Source of the DNA: an uncultured Porphyromonadaceae bacterium
GTDB lineage: Bacteria > Bacteroidota > Bacteroidia > Bacteroidales > Muribaculaceae
Direction: 5' to 3'
Assembly (NCBI GenBank): GCA_947178175.1
Contig: CAMWXI010000003.1
Location: 1-46,364 of the forward strand
Length of the DNA: 46,364 nucleotides
Each line of letters begins with the position of its first letter. Position 1 is the first letter of the stretch. The position numbers were made by a program, and so were the translations under genes. The notes under the pieces were generated by a model. The model did not search any database. It saw only the letters and a program-made list of their open reading frames with translations, and was not told the DNA's origin. Shown piece after piece: positions 37,286 through 46,364 of this stretch.

Positions 37286-38851
37286 TTATCTGATGATAAC
37301 CTTGTTCACATTGTTGCCCTGGCGACGGATGAAAAGACCGTTTTCAGGATTAGCTACACGCACACCCTGAAGAGTGAAGAATTCAACAGGAGCGTTTTCA
37401 GAGTCGATACCTTCAACTGCAACATTGTCATTCTGAGAACCTACAACATAAGAGATCATATCCTTTGCCACGTTTCCTGCAATAGGAATATAGAACTCAA
37501 TATTAATAGTATCACCGGCATTGTAAGTGGTAGCAGTCGTTGTCTTACGGGTGTTGCCACTCTGAATGAATTCATTGTTCTGACCATTGATAAATACACT
37601 TCCGGGCACAATTCCTACAGGCTCACCATTCTTCCAGTCATATTCAGCCTCAATGATGAGATTCTTGTCGGTGGTGTATGTCACTGTATAATTGAGAGTG
37701 TAAGGATAACTCTTTTCTCCACCAACAGCAGTGTCAACTACACTGTTAACAGTACCTTTGAACACTTTTGCGTCAGTCATGGGAGGTTCGGGGTCGTTGC
37801 CACCTTCCTGCTTGTAGAAGTAAACGTTGGCAATATAACCTTCGCAATTCCCTGCATCAGCAAACTTAATCTGGAATACAGAATTAAGGTCAATGGGGAA
37901 ATCAGAAAGCTTAAGATCATAAGAATTCCACTCGTTCTGTTTAACTGAAGGCATCATGCGGAGAGGATCCTTAGTCACACCATTGAGGTTGGAAATGGGG
38001 CAGATGCCGAGAGTTGTACCGTTGGGAGTGTAATAGTCAACATGCATGTACTGATAGTCAGTGAGGTCAAGAGTGCCAATGAGCTGCCATCCGAGATAGT
38101 TGAACATGCGGAGATACTCTACAGGAGCTCCATCAATTGTCTTGTCTTCAACTTTGGTTGTCTGTCCCCAACCACCAATTTCAAATTGGATAGCAGGAGA
38201 ATATGCACCTGAGAAGACAGATAACACATCAGCTGCCGGATGAGTGGGAACGGGCACGGTAGTGGGAGCGGGCAACACTTCGATTTCAGGTGCTTTCCAG
38301 CTTTCATCAATATTTTTATAGATGATATTATTGAAGTAGATTGTTGTTCCGGCCTCGTTATCATTCTGGATGATAGCAAATACATATCCACCACCATCAC
38401 CCTTGAATTCTCTCCACTGAGTGTTTACCTGAGGGAAAGTAGTTGCAACAGGAAGAGAAACCTTGTTCCATTTGTTGATATTCTCTTCAGTAGCATAGAA
38501 AACGTAATTTTCCTCAGCACCGGTCTCTGCAGTAAGACGAATTGTGTAGCGTGCAGCACCTGTGGAATACCATTCGAATTCGAGAGTTGAATTGTTAAGG
38601 ATTCCATTATAGAAATTTGCACCGCCATTCAAAAATCCCATACATCCGTTGGTAATATCACCCTCTGAATGGAATTCATATACATTTCCGGTACCATCAG
38701 GATTAGCTGCACTCAGGTTATAACCGGCAGCATACCACTTTTCAACTCTAAGACCATCCGCAAGCACGCCATTCTGATAAATGACTTTGTCAGCAGCCGA
38801 CATACCCATGATTGAGAGGGCTGCCAAAGCAATAGTAAAAAATTTCTTCAT
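37286..38851 (-). CDS. Secreted multidomain beta-sandwich protein with T9SS-like C-terminal tail
   Basis: 521 aa; signal peptide MKKFFTIALAALSIMGMSAA; two CBM-like segments; C terminus EFFTLQGVRVANPENGLFIRRQGNNVNKVIIR resembles a type A sorting domain. Confidence 0.75.
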   Translation of the reverse strand: MKKFFTIALAALSIMGMSAADKVIYQNGVLADGLRVEKWYAAGYNLSAANPDGTGNVYEFHSEGDITNGCMGFLNGGANFYNGILNNSTLEFEWYSTGAARYTIRLTAETGAEENYVFYATEENINKWNKVSLPVATTFPQVNTQWREFKGDGGGYVFAIIQNDNEAGTTIYFNNIIYKNIDESWKAPEIEVLPAPTTVPVPTHPAADVLSVFSGAYSPAIQFEIGGWGQTTKVEDKTIDGAPVEYLRMFNYLGWQLIGTLDLTDYQYMHVDYYTPNGTTLGICPISNLNGVTKDPLRMMPSVKQNEWNSYDLKLSDFPIDLNSVFQIKFADAGNCEGYIANVYFYKQEGGNDPEPPMTDAKVFKGTVNSVVDTAVGGEKSYPYTLNYTVTYTTDKNLIIEAEYDWKNGEPVGIVPGSVFINGQNNEFIQSGNTRKTTTATTYNAGDTINIEFYIPIAGNVAKDMISYVVGSQNDNVAVEGIDSENAPVEFFTLQGVRVANPENGLFIRRQGNNVNKVIIR

Positions 38852-38933
38852 AATGGTTATATTTAAAGTATATATGTTAGATTTTCGCCTTTAATTAAAA
38901 CTGAAATACAGATATGCCGATAAATCTGAAAAT

Positions 38934-38968
38934 ACCCGGGGACTGACATCCCGTCAGCCCCTCCGGGT
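38934..38968 (-). repeat. GC-rich imperfect hairpin upstream of the 37286-38851 gene
   Basis: ACCCGG..GGACTGAC-atccc-GTCAGCCCC..CCGGGT in otherwise AT-rich DNA, about 80 nt upstream of the start codon. Confidence 0.65.
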
Positions 38969-39262
38969 GCGAATCAGAATTTATTAACCCAATACATCCC
39001 ATATTTACACAATATAAGATGATTGTATCTATATTCAAAATTTATACTTTCTGATATGTTTAGCGAACCGGTCCGTAAATTTTTAAAAAGCACTCTGAAT
39101 TCCCCCTCTGTTTGAAAAAGAAGAGTACATTCCTGTTAAAAATTCTGATTTGATTCGCATATCTTAAAGCATTGACAATGCAAATATCCTTAAAATATGT
39201 ATATTTTACAATCTTTTAATAAAAAATTTGGTACTGCAATTCTACGCAACCTTTGTAATTAA

Positions 39263-42172
39263 TTATTTGTCAATACTATTGAAGAAATCTGTAAATGATT
39301 GTCCTGAAATCATTCCGAGTCGTTTCCGCAGTCTGTAACGATGACTTTCCACACTTCGCTCGCTGATATTCATTAATGAGGCAATCTCTTTAGTGCTCAT
39401 ATTCATCCTGAGATAGGAGCAGATGCGAAGATCATTTCGTGTCAGATTAGGATAGCGATTCACTAATTTCTTCAATAGATCATCAAATACAATATTAAAA
39501 TTTTCATGTATATTTTCCCAATTACTATCCTCAGAAGAATGGAAATTCAATGAACCCCTAAGAGAGGAAACACCTCTTCTTATATCCTCCGTCTTATAAG
39601 GGGGAATAGACAATATGACATCCAGATTTTCTCTGATATCCTTCAGGATATCGGCCTTTCTCTTCAGATTGATGTCAGAGCCGGCCAATTCTCCTGATTT
39701 CCTCTTTATCTCTTCATTAAGCCTTAGATTCTTCTCCTTAAGATAGTCATGTTCCTTGAGAAGAGAATCTTTCTCCTCCTGTTCAATTCTTCGTCGTTCC
39801 TCTGCCAGCCGGCGTCGTTCTATGGAGGATTCAATGCGACGTTTAACCCAGTCCACTCCGAGATACATCAACACACACCCAATTATTATTTCAAGTGTCA
39901 AAGCCCACCAGGTCCTGTACCATACAGGTTTAATCTCAAAAGTGATTCGTGTATTGTCAATAAAGCCTGTGACTGTGTCGTATGCCCGGATATACATCAC
40001 ATATTTTCCCGGCTTCAGATTATCAAGCCGGCGTGAACCACTGAGATGATATGGAGTCCAATCATGATCAAAACCCTCCACAAATGTGGAGTACTTCACA
40101 GCCTTCTCATCATGATATTGCGGCAACGTAAAATCAAAATATAACGAACTGTTACCAGGTTCAACTACAAAATGTTGATCCGAAGACTGCATCTCGCCGG
40201 CACGGTAAACAAAATTCTCACCCCCGTCCGAAGAATTTACAAGCGATGACACATAGTTCACCAAAACATGTCTCAATTCCTGATGTTTATAATTCGGATT
40301 CACCACAAAAAAACCATCATCCTGATTCATAATTGTTCGTCCGCCGGAAAGATAGGATAAATTTCCCAAATTCAGCTGCAGGCGGTTGACTAATTCTGTA
40401 TTATTGATTTTCCGTGTCACATAATTGTTGCCGTCGCGACGTGCAAACAAAAGATGACCCGGACGATATGACCATATATCCCCCTTCGGAGTCTCAATGA
40501 GGCGTGTAGTTATGCCATCAGTAGGGAAGAGACGAGTGAGCCACTCTACTTTCTTTAACTTTCCATCCTTAGGATTACGCTCATAATAACCATCAGAGGC
40601 ACACACATAGACCTTCCCCCGTATCTTTGTCACGAGATTATTATCGTCTCTATCAAGCTGATTCCCGGCGTTGTATACTGTCTTTTTAATCACACGGCTG
40701 AATGTCGGGTCAGTTTGCACACAATAGATTCCCTGCAACCAATGGCTATACCAAATCGTACCGTCTGCACCGACTTCAAAATTCACAGAACATTCATCAA
40801 CACCCTTAAGATTGCTGATCACCCTTAATTTTCCGTTCTCTCTCCTGAGCAAGGAGAGTCCGTTATAGTGAGACACAATCCAGGTGTTTTCTTCACCCGG
40901 CATTTTTCTAAAACCCCAGGTTCCCTTCAGTCCGTCAATCGGAATGGCATTGTTCCCGATCACTTCATAAGCACCGTTGTCGGCTCCACACAGCAATCTG
41001 TCGCCTATATTCACAAGACTCCATATCTGACCGTTGACTCCGTTAACCTGAATCGGTGTGAAAGAAGACAGAGGTGTATTGCCGGGCAATTCGACATGAT
41101 AAACTCCCTGATTAGTACCTAAGTATAATCTTTGACCCAGAGAAGCCGATGCATAACCTGTCCCCACACTCTGCAATTCTCCGAGAATAGAACGAAAAGG
41201 GGAATCAAGCATCACAAAACTCAATCCATTGTCAAGTCCCGCCCACACATTTTCATCATTGTCTATATGCAGACTGAGCACAGTATTATTTCTCAAACCA
41301 TTGCTGCGTTCAATCGTCTGCAATGTGTCGCCGGTCTTATCATATAGAAAAAGGCCATGACCCACAGTCCCTATTACAATGAGATGTTCGCTTTCAGCGA
41401 TGCAAAAGAGGTTACATCCCCTTATAGCCGAAAGAAGAGAAGTTCCCTTACCTGAAGGGAAGGAGGAAGTGATCCCCTTTCCATCATAAAACAGGAGATT
41501 ACCGCTACGCGTGATAAACATCACTCCCTTACCGAAAGGATTCCTTACAGCACCGCAAATCAGACCATATTTTTTTGTCAAGCCCTTATCAATGAGTTTG
41601 AACCTACGGCCATTGAAAGAATAGAGAGAATTCTCGGTGGCCACATAAATATTTCCGGCAACAGACGAAACATTTTCAATATTTTCCGGGGAAGGGGTTA
41701 TATGCAGATAATTGGAATATTCCGTATAAGTGTAAAGAATTGATTTGCTGCTGAAGATAATTCTTCCGTCAGACATCTCCACAAGTTGCCATATATCCTG
41801 TCCAACCTTGTATTTATCCGGAATTTTAGCAGAGAGTGACACGTAAGGAGCTTTATGCAGAGGGGGAAGATTACGAAAAAAACCGAATTCTTCAAAAGCA
41901 CCTACATATATACGGTTTGATTTTTCACGAAAAATAACTCCATGAACAGTGGTATGATTAGGAGTCCAACCGGTTGTCCAGGAATTCCCATCATAACGGA
42001 TAAGACCTATTGTGTTTCCTACAAAAACAGTTTTTCCGTCAGATTCCGCAACATTCCAATTCTGAGTTCCACCATTATAATCCCGCGGTCCGAAATTACG
42101 AATCGCCGGAATCTGACAAAAAGCAGATAAAACGAAACAAATTAATAAAAGAGTGGAAAGAATATATCTCAT
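39263..42172 (-). CDS. Transmembrane one-component regulator: two-component-regulator propeller, Y_Y_Y domain, TM, coiled coil, LuxR-type HTH
   Basis: 969 aa; repeated propeller blades (NNTVLSLHIDNDENVWAGLDNGLSFV), Y_Y_Y region (YSTFVEGFDHDWTPYHLSGSRRLDNLKPGKYVMYIRAYDT), one TM, C-terminal LTRNDLRICSYLRMNMSTKEIASLMNISERSVESHRYRLRKRLGM. Confidence 0.9.
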   Translation of the reverse strand: MRYILSTLLLICFVLSAFCQIPAIRNFGPRDYNGGTQNWNVAESDGKTVFVGNTIGLIRYDGNSWTTGWTPNHTTVHGVIFREKSNRIYVGAFEEFGFFRNLPPLHKAPYVSLSAKIPDKYKVGQDIWQLVEMSDGRIIFSSKSILYTYTEYSNYLHITPSPENIENVSSVAGNIYVATENSLYSFNGRRFKLIDKGLTKKYGLICGAVRNPFGKGVMFITRSGNLLFYDGKGITSSFPSGKGTSLLSAIRGCNLFCIAESEHLIVIGTVGHGLFLYDKTGDTLQTIERSNGLRNNTVLSLHIDNDENVWAGLDNGLSFVMLDSPFRSILGELQSVGTGYASASLGQRLYLGTNQGVYHVELPGNTPLSSFTPIQVNGVNGQIWSLVNIGDRLLCGADNGAYEVIGNNAIPIDGLKGTWGFRKMPGEENTWIVSHYNGLSLLRRENGKLRVISNLKGVDECSVNFEVGADGTIWYSHWLQGIYCVQTDPTFSRVIKKTVYNAGNQLDRDDNNLVTKIRGKVYVCASDGYYERNPKDGKLKKVEWLTRLFPTDGITTRLIETPKGDIWSYRPGHLLFARRDGNNYVTRKINNTELVNRLQLNLGNLSYLSGGRTIMNQDDGFFVVNPNYKHQELRHVLVNYVSSLVNSSDGGENFVYRAGEMQSSDQHFVVEPGNSSLYFDFTLPQYHDEKAVKYSTFVEGFDHDWTPYHLSGSRRLDNLKPGKYVMYIRAYDTVTGFIDNTRITFEIKPVWYRTWWALTLEIIIGCVLMYLGVDWVKRRIESSIERRRLAEERRRIEQEEKDSLLKEHDYLKEKNLRLNEEIKRKSGELAGSDINLKRKADILKDIRENLDVILSIPPYKTEDIRRGVSSLRGSLNFHSSEDSNWENIHENFNIVFDDLLKKLVNRYPNLTRNDLRICSYLRMNMSTKEIASLMNISERSVESHRYRLRKRLGMISGQSFTDFFNSIDK

Positions 42173-42176
42173 AAAA

Positions 42177-42200
42177 TTGAATTTTCAATAGAAAATTCAA
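42177..42200. repeat. Perfect inverted repeat TTGAATTTTC-AATA-GAAAATTCAA
   Basis: 10-bp arms, 4-nt centre, immediately 5' of the regulator start codon; overlaps a TAATTTTG -7-like element on the minus strand. Confidence 0.8.
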
Positions 42201-42475
42201 AATTAACAAAAAAACAGGGTGAATCCATGAAAGATAAAAATAAAGTGTATGCAAAAAATAAAATAAGCTGAAAAACCGGACTGATAGACACTATCTTTAC
42301 AAGAAATGACATTAACAAAAGACAAAAACAGGAGTAATGGGAAAGAGAAGGGAGTGGGAATTCAATAAATGAGCAGTTAAAGGAAATTTGGAAATTATAT
42401 AGGAGAGATGGTGTATATTTCCAAAAAACCGCTATATTTGCAGATGGAGAAGAAGTAAAAGCTCCTGATTAAGAG

Positions 42476-43183
42476 ATGAAATTTAAAAGAATATTGCTAA
42501 AATTATCCGGGGAATCACTAATGGGTTCATTGGGATACGGAATAGACAGGGCACGTCTTGATTCCTACGCACGTCAGATAAAAGAGGCTGTAGATTCAGG
42601 CGTAGAGGTAGGAATTGTGATAGGCGGCGGCAACATTTTCCGTGGACTTTCCGGAGCTTCAAAGGGTTTTGACAGAGTGAAAGGTGATCAGATGGGAATG
42701 CTTGCTACAGTTATCAATTCTCTTGCTCTCAGTTCAGCTCTGGAAGGGATAAATCAGCCTGCGGCAGTGTTCACAGCTATTGGAATGTTTCCGATAGGAG
42801 AACCATATTCCAAATGGAAAGCAATTGATGCAATGAGACAAGGGAAGGTAGCCATCATCTCCGGAGGCACCGGAAATCCCTATTTCACCACCGACACAGG
42901 CTCTGCCCTCCGCGCCATAGAGACAGAAGCAGAAGTGATGCTCAAAGGCACACGCGTTGACGGTGTCTACACTGCTGATCCTGAAAAAGATTCTTCAGCT
43001 ACTAAATTTGACACAATCACCTACGATGAAGTGATAGAGAAAGGTCTTAAAGTGATGGACCTTACCGCCACAGCACTCTGCAAGGAGAATGCCATGCCTA
43101 TCTATGTGTTCAACATGGATGTGGAAGGAAATCTCATGAAGATGCTTCGTGGAGAAAACATCGGCACATACGTACATAAATAA
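42476..43183 (+). CDS. pyrH: UMP kinase
   Basis: 235 aa; [64 protein letters not shown]. Confidence 0.97.
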   Translation: MKFKRILLKLSGESLMGSLGYGIDRARLDSYARQIKEAVDSGVEVGIVIGGGNIFRGLSGASKGFDRVKGDQMGMLATVINSLALSSALEGINQPAAVFTAIGMFPIGEPYSKWKAIDAMRQGKVAIISGGTGNPYFTTDTGSALRAIETEAEVMLKGTRVDGVYTADPEKDSSATKFDTITYDEVIEKGLKVMDLTATALCKENAMPIYVFNMDVEGNLMKMLRGENIGTYVHK

Positions 43184-43203
43184 CCCTCAATACAAATCCT
43201 GCT

Positions 43204-43761
43204 ATGGAAGTTAAAGAATATCTCAACAATGCGGAAGAATCAATGCAGCTTGCCGCAGATTATCTGGAAGAAACCCTCTCCCATATACGCGCCGGCAAAG
43301 CCTCCGCACGTTTGCTCGACGGAATACGCGTTGACTATTACGGCTCACAGGCTCCCATCTCCAATGTTGCCAATATCAGTGTGCCTGATGCGCGCACAAT
43401 CGCCATCACTCCCTGGGAAAAATCAATGTTTAAGGAAATTGAAAAAGCCATCATCAATTCAGACCTCGGCGTGACTCCTGAAAATAACGGTGAAGTAATC
43501 CGTCTTTGTATTCCTCCTCTTACAGAAGAAAGACGTAAAGCACTTGTGAAGCAATGCAAGGGTGAAGCTGAAAATGCAAAGGTATCAGTGCGCAACGCAC
43601 GACGCGAAGCTATTGACGGATTGAAAAAAGAAATTAAACAGGGGCTCAGCGAAGATGTTGAAAAAGATGCAGAAAACGATGTGCAGAAACTGCATGACAA
43701 ATTCATGAAAGTCATTGATGCTTATTTCGCTGAAAAAGAGAAAGAAATTCTCACTGTCTGA
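43204..43761 (+). CDS. frr: Ribosome recycling factor
   Basis: 185 aa; [69 protein letters not shown]. Confidence 0.97.
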   Translation: MEVKEYLNNAEESMQLAADYLEETLSHIRAGKASARLLDGIRVDYYGSQAPISNVANISVPDARTIAITPWEKSMFKEIEKAIINSDLGVTPENNGEVIRLCIPPLTEERRKALVKQCKGEAENAKVSVRNARREAIDGLKKEIKQGLSEDVEKDAENDVQKLHDKFMKVIDAYFAEKEKEILTV

Positions 43762-44789
43762 TGCATTCACCTCTTATCAGCATTATAGTTCCGGTCTATA
43801 ACGCCGAAAAATATCTGCGACAATGCGTGAACAGCGTATTGTCGCAGAGTTATTCTGCATGGGAACTGATACTGATAGATGACGGGTCTTCCGATGACTC
43901 ATCCAAAATATGTGATGAGTTTGCCTCAGGCGATCATGACATCACTGTCATCCACCTCCCCAACAGTGGAGTGTCGGCAGCCCGCAATGCCGGAATTGAC
44001 ATGGCAAACGGAAAATATATCACCTTTCTTGATGCCGATGACATTCTTCATCCTTCATTCCTTTCATCAACAGTGACTCAGGCTGAAAAGCTTAAGAAGA
44101 ATTCAAACCTCTCATCCGGAGTGATAGTACAGACCCTCTGGACCTCTTTTACACATAATCCTCCAGCTATTACTTCTCCTCATAATCCAAAATGCCTTAA
44201 TTTCTCAGCTGTATCCGGTGTAGAGTCCATACTTTATCAGAAAAAATTATGCTGTTCGGTATGGGCCACCCTCTATTCCACTTCTCTCTTTAATCCGGCT
44301 GCCTCTTCAGAGAAAATTCGATTTGCCGAAGGCTTGAGATATGAAGATCTTGACATTGCATGGCGATTAATGCTGAGAGCCGATGGCGTGTCTCTTATTC
44401 TCTCCCAACTTTATCTTTACAGGATTCACAAAGAAAGTTTTCTCAATAATATTACTGCAGACCGGGCAGACGTGTTGAAAGTGACAGAAAGAATGCTCCA
44501 TGAATTTGCAGAATCTTCAAAAGAAATTAGAAAACAACTTCTCCCGGCGGCACGCGACCGCCGTCTCAGTGCCGCTTTCAATATATATTGTCTGATGCAA
44601 TTACCTAACTCTCTTGATAATTCATATAAAACGAGAGTGAGCGATGAATGTAAAGAAATAATAAGGAGTGACAGACTGAAATCCTTGTTCAACCGCAAAG
44701 TAAGAATAAAAAATAAAGCCGGCATACTCCTGTCTTATATTGGAGGATTCCGACTCATCCGTCTGCTCTCCCCTGTGCTATATCATTAA
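43761..44789 (+). CDS. Glycosyltransferase family 2 protein
   Basis: 342 aa; ISIIVPVYNAEKYLRQCVNSVLSQSYSAWELILIDDGSSDDSSKICDEFA, NAGIDMANGKYITFLDADDIL. TGATG overlap with the frr stop. Confidence 0.95.
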   Translation: MHSPLISIIVPVYNAEKYLRQCVNSVLSQSYSAWELILIDDGSSDDSSKICDEFASGDHDITVIHLPNSGVSAARNAGIDMANGKYITFLDADDILHPSFLSSTVTQAEKLKKNSNLSSGVIVQTLWTSFTHNPPAITSPHNPKCLNFSAVSGVESILYQKKLCCSVWATLYSTSLFNPAASSEKIRFAEGLRYEDLDIAWRLMLRADGVSLILSQLYLYRIHKESFLNNITADRADVLKVTERMLHEFAESSKEIRKQLLPAARDRRLSAAFNIYCLMQLPNSLDNSYKTRVSDECKEIIRSDRLKSLFNRKVRIKNKAGILLSYIGGFRLIRLLSPVLYH

Positions 44790-44800
44790 ATTTAACAATA

Positions 44801-46252
44801 ATGGTCATATTTCTTATATCCCTTTTACTACTCATAGCAGGCTATATTTTATACGGGGCCGTGGTAGAAAAAATCTTCGGAGCTGATTCATCACGAAAGA
44901 CTCCGGCCTATCATTTGCGCGATGATGTTGACTTTGTGCCGATGCCTTCATGGAAAGTCTTCCTCATACAGTTTCTTAATATAGCAGGCTTAGGACCAAT
45001 ATTCGGTGCGATAATGGGTGTGATGTTCGGACCCTCCGCCTTCCTGTGGATAGTGTTCGGCACAATCTTCGGAGGGGCTGTTCATGACTATCTTTCAGGA
45101 ATGATATCACTAAGAAAGAACGGGGGGTCGCTACCGGAAATAGTAGGGGAAGAATTAGGAGGAGGAGTAAAGCAGACAATGCGCGCTTTCTCCATGCTTC
45201 TTATGATACTCGTTGGTGCGGTTTTTGTGGTGAATCCCGCGGATTTACTTGCAGGAATGACTCCTGATACACTTAACCGTATATTCTGGATTTGCGTAAT
45301 ATTTGCTTATTATATGCTCGCCACTCTCCTTCCTGTCGACAAGCTTATAGGGAAAATATATCCGCTCTTCGGAGCGGCATTACTCTTCATGGCAGTAGGA
45401 CTTCTGGGTTATATGCTTTTCACGGGTATCGACATTCCTATAGATATGAATCAAGGATTATACAACCGTGCTGAAAATGCAGCAGACAATCCTATTTTCC
45501 CAATGATGTTCGTCTCCATAGCCTGCGGTGCTATTTCAGGATTTCACGCCACTCAGTCGCCAATGATGGCACGCTGTCTTAAAAATGAAAAGATGGGGCG
45601 TCCTATATTCTACGGAGCCATGGTGGCAGAAGGAATTGTAGCTCTTATATGGGCGGCGGCAGCCATAACCTTCACCGGAGGTTACACTCAACTTGAAGCC
45701 TACATGGATGCCCACTCCCAATTACCCGCCACCCTTGTTAATGATATCTCTGTTTCATGGCTTGGTAAGGTAGGAGGTATTCTGGCTATTCTCGGTGTGG
45801 TTGCAGCTCCAATCACTACCGGTGACACTGCTCTTCGATCCGCACGGCTAATTGCCGCCGATTTCCTCGGATTCTCCCAGAAAACCATACTTAAACGTCT
45901 TATCATATCAGTGCCGGTGTTTATCCTCACCTTTATTGTAATGACAGTGGACTTTACAATCTTGTGGAGATATTTCGGATGGTGTAATCAGACTCTTTCT
46001 GTATTCACACTTTGGGCTATAACAGTCTTTTTAAGTAGAAAAAAAGGGTATAGTTTTATTCTCACCCTTCTGCCCGCAATGTTCATGACATGTGTATGCG
46101 TAAGCTATCTTCTCTATGCTCCCTCCTTAGGAATAGCTCTTGACTATTCAATTTCTGTAGGTGCAGGTTTAATACTTTCTTTCGTTTTCCTTATTCTTTT
46201 CTTTAGAAAAAGAAATAAGTTACTTATGGGGTTAAGAAAAGAAGCCGTCTAA
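44801..46252 (+). CDS. Carbon starvation protein CstA family transporter
   Basis: 483 aa, many TM; DFVPMPSWKVFLIQFLNIAGLGPIFGAIMGVMFGPSAFLWIVFGTIFGGAVHDYLSGMISLRKNGGSLPEIVGE typical of CstA. Confidence 0.95.
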   Translation: MVIFLISLLLLIAGYILYGAVVEKIFGADSSRKTPAYHLRDDVDFVPMPSWKVFLIQFLNIAGLGPIFGAIMGVMFGPSAFLWIVFGTIFGGAVHDYLSGMISLRKNGGSLPEIVGEELGGGVKQTMRAFSMLLMILVGAVFVVNPADLLAGMTPDTLNRIFWICVIFAYYMLATLLPVDKLIGKIYPLFGAALLFMAVGLLGYMLFTGIDIPIDMNQGLYNRAENAADNPIFPMMFVSIACGAISGFHATQSPMMARCLKNEKMGRPIFYGAMVAEGIVALIWAAAAITFTGGYTQLEAYMDAHSQLPATLVNDISVSWLGKVGGILAILGVVAAPITTGDTALRSARLIAADFLGFSQKTILKRLIISVPVFILTFIVMTVDFTILWRYFGWCNQTLSVFTLWAITVFLSRKKGYSFILTLLPAMFMTCVCVSYLLYAPSLGIALDYSISVGAGLILSFVFLILFFRKRNKLLMGLRKEAV

Positions 46253-46364
46253 ACTTTTTTATGTTTATATTTATTATTCGTAATAAGTTTATATAACCTC
46301 TATATTAAGACTATACTGTTTTTTAACTTACTAATTGTGAGTAATGGATTTTACTCCAAACAGC

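Noticed and set aside
42409-42440. pyrH promoter with TATATTTG
   Set aside because: The -7-like motif is good but no TTTG at the expected distance; not listed.
1-46364. CRISPR array, rRNA operon, retron, toxin-antitoxin or secondary-metabolite cluster
   Set aside because: No regular repeat-spacer arrays, rRNA sequence, reverse transcriptase, TA pair or PKS/NRPS-like ORFs were seen.

Overview
This 46 kb window is a Bacteroidales-type chromosomal segment, probably Muribaculaceae-like judging from gene content, TTTG/TAnnTTTG promoters and C-terminal sorting-like tails. It is mostly ordinary housekeeping and envelope DNA. Contents in order: a nitroreductase-nadB-S41 protease-mfd-MINPP-like phosphatase run; an OmpA/TPR-like lipoprotein; aroA and ruvB; queA plus a flippase; a GT90/beta-barrel/TPR/GT9/DUF4254 envelope block; a short AT-rich accessory stretch (broken small membrane ORF, SDR, flavodoxin-like protein, hairpin-rich noncoding DNA) ending at tRNA-Lys; NfnAB-like genes; a GH2 enzyme; pepC-rsmA; crcB; a secreted protein with a T9SS-like tail; a propeller/LuxR transmembrane regulator; and pyrH-frr-GT2-cstA. 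There are three tRNAs (Val-TAC, Lys-CTT, Ser-GCT), all on the minus strand. I found no CRISPR array, rRNA, intact transposase or phage module. The most interesting signals are noncoding: (i) three unlinked tRNA genes share an extended promoter block with an identical 20-nt spacer, (ii) two perfect 10-bp-arm dyads overlap -7 elements just upstream of an OM lipoprotein gene and the LuxR-type regulator gene, and (iii) about 240 bp of ORF-free DNA contains several alternative hairpins and roughly helically phased CGAMY motifs. I see no convincing complete new defence or mobile system.
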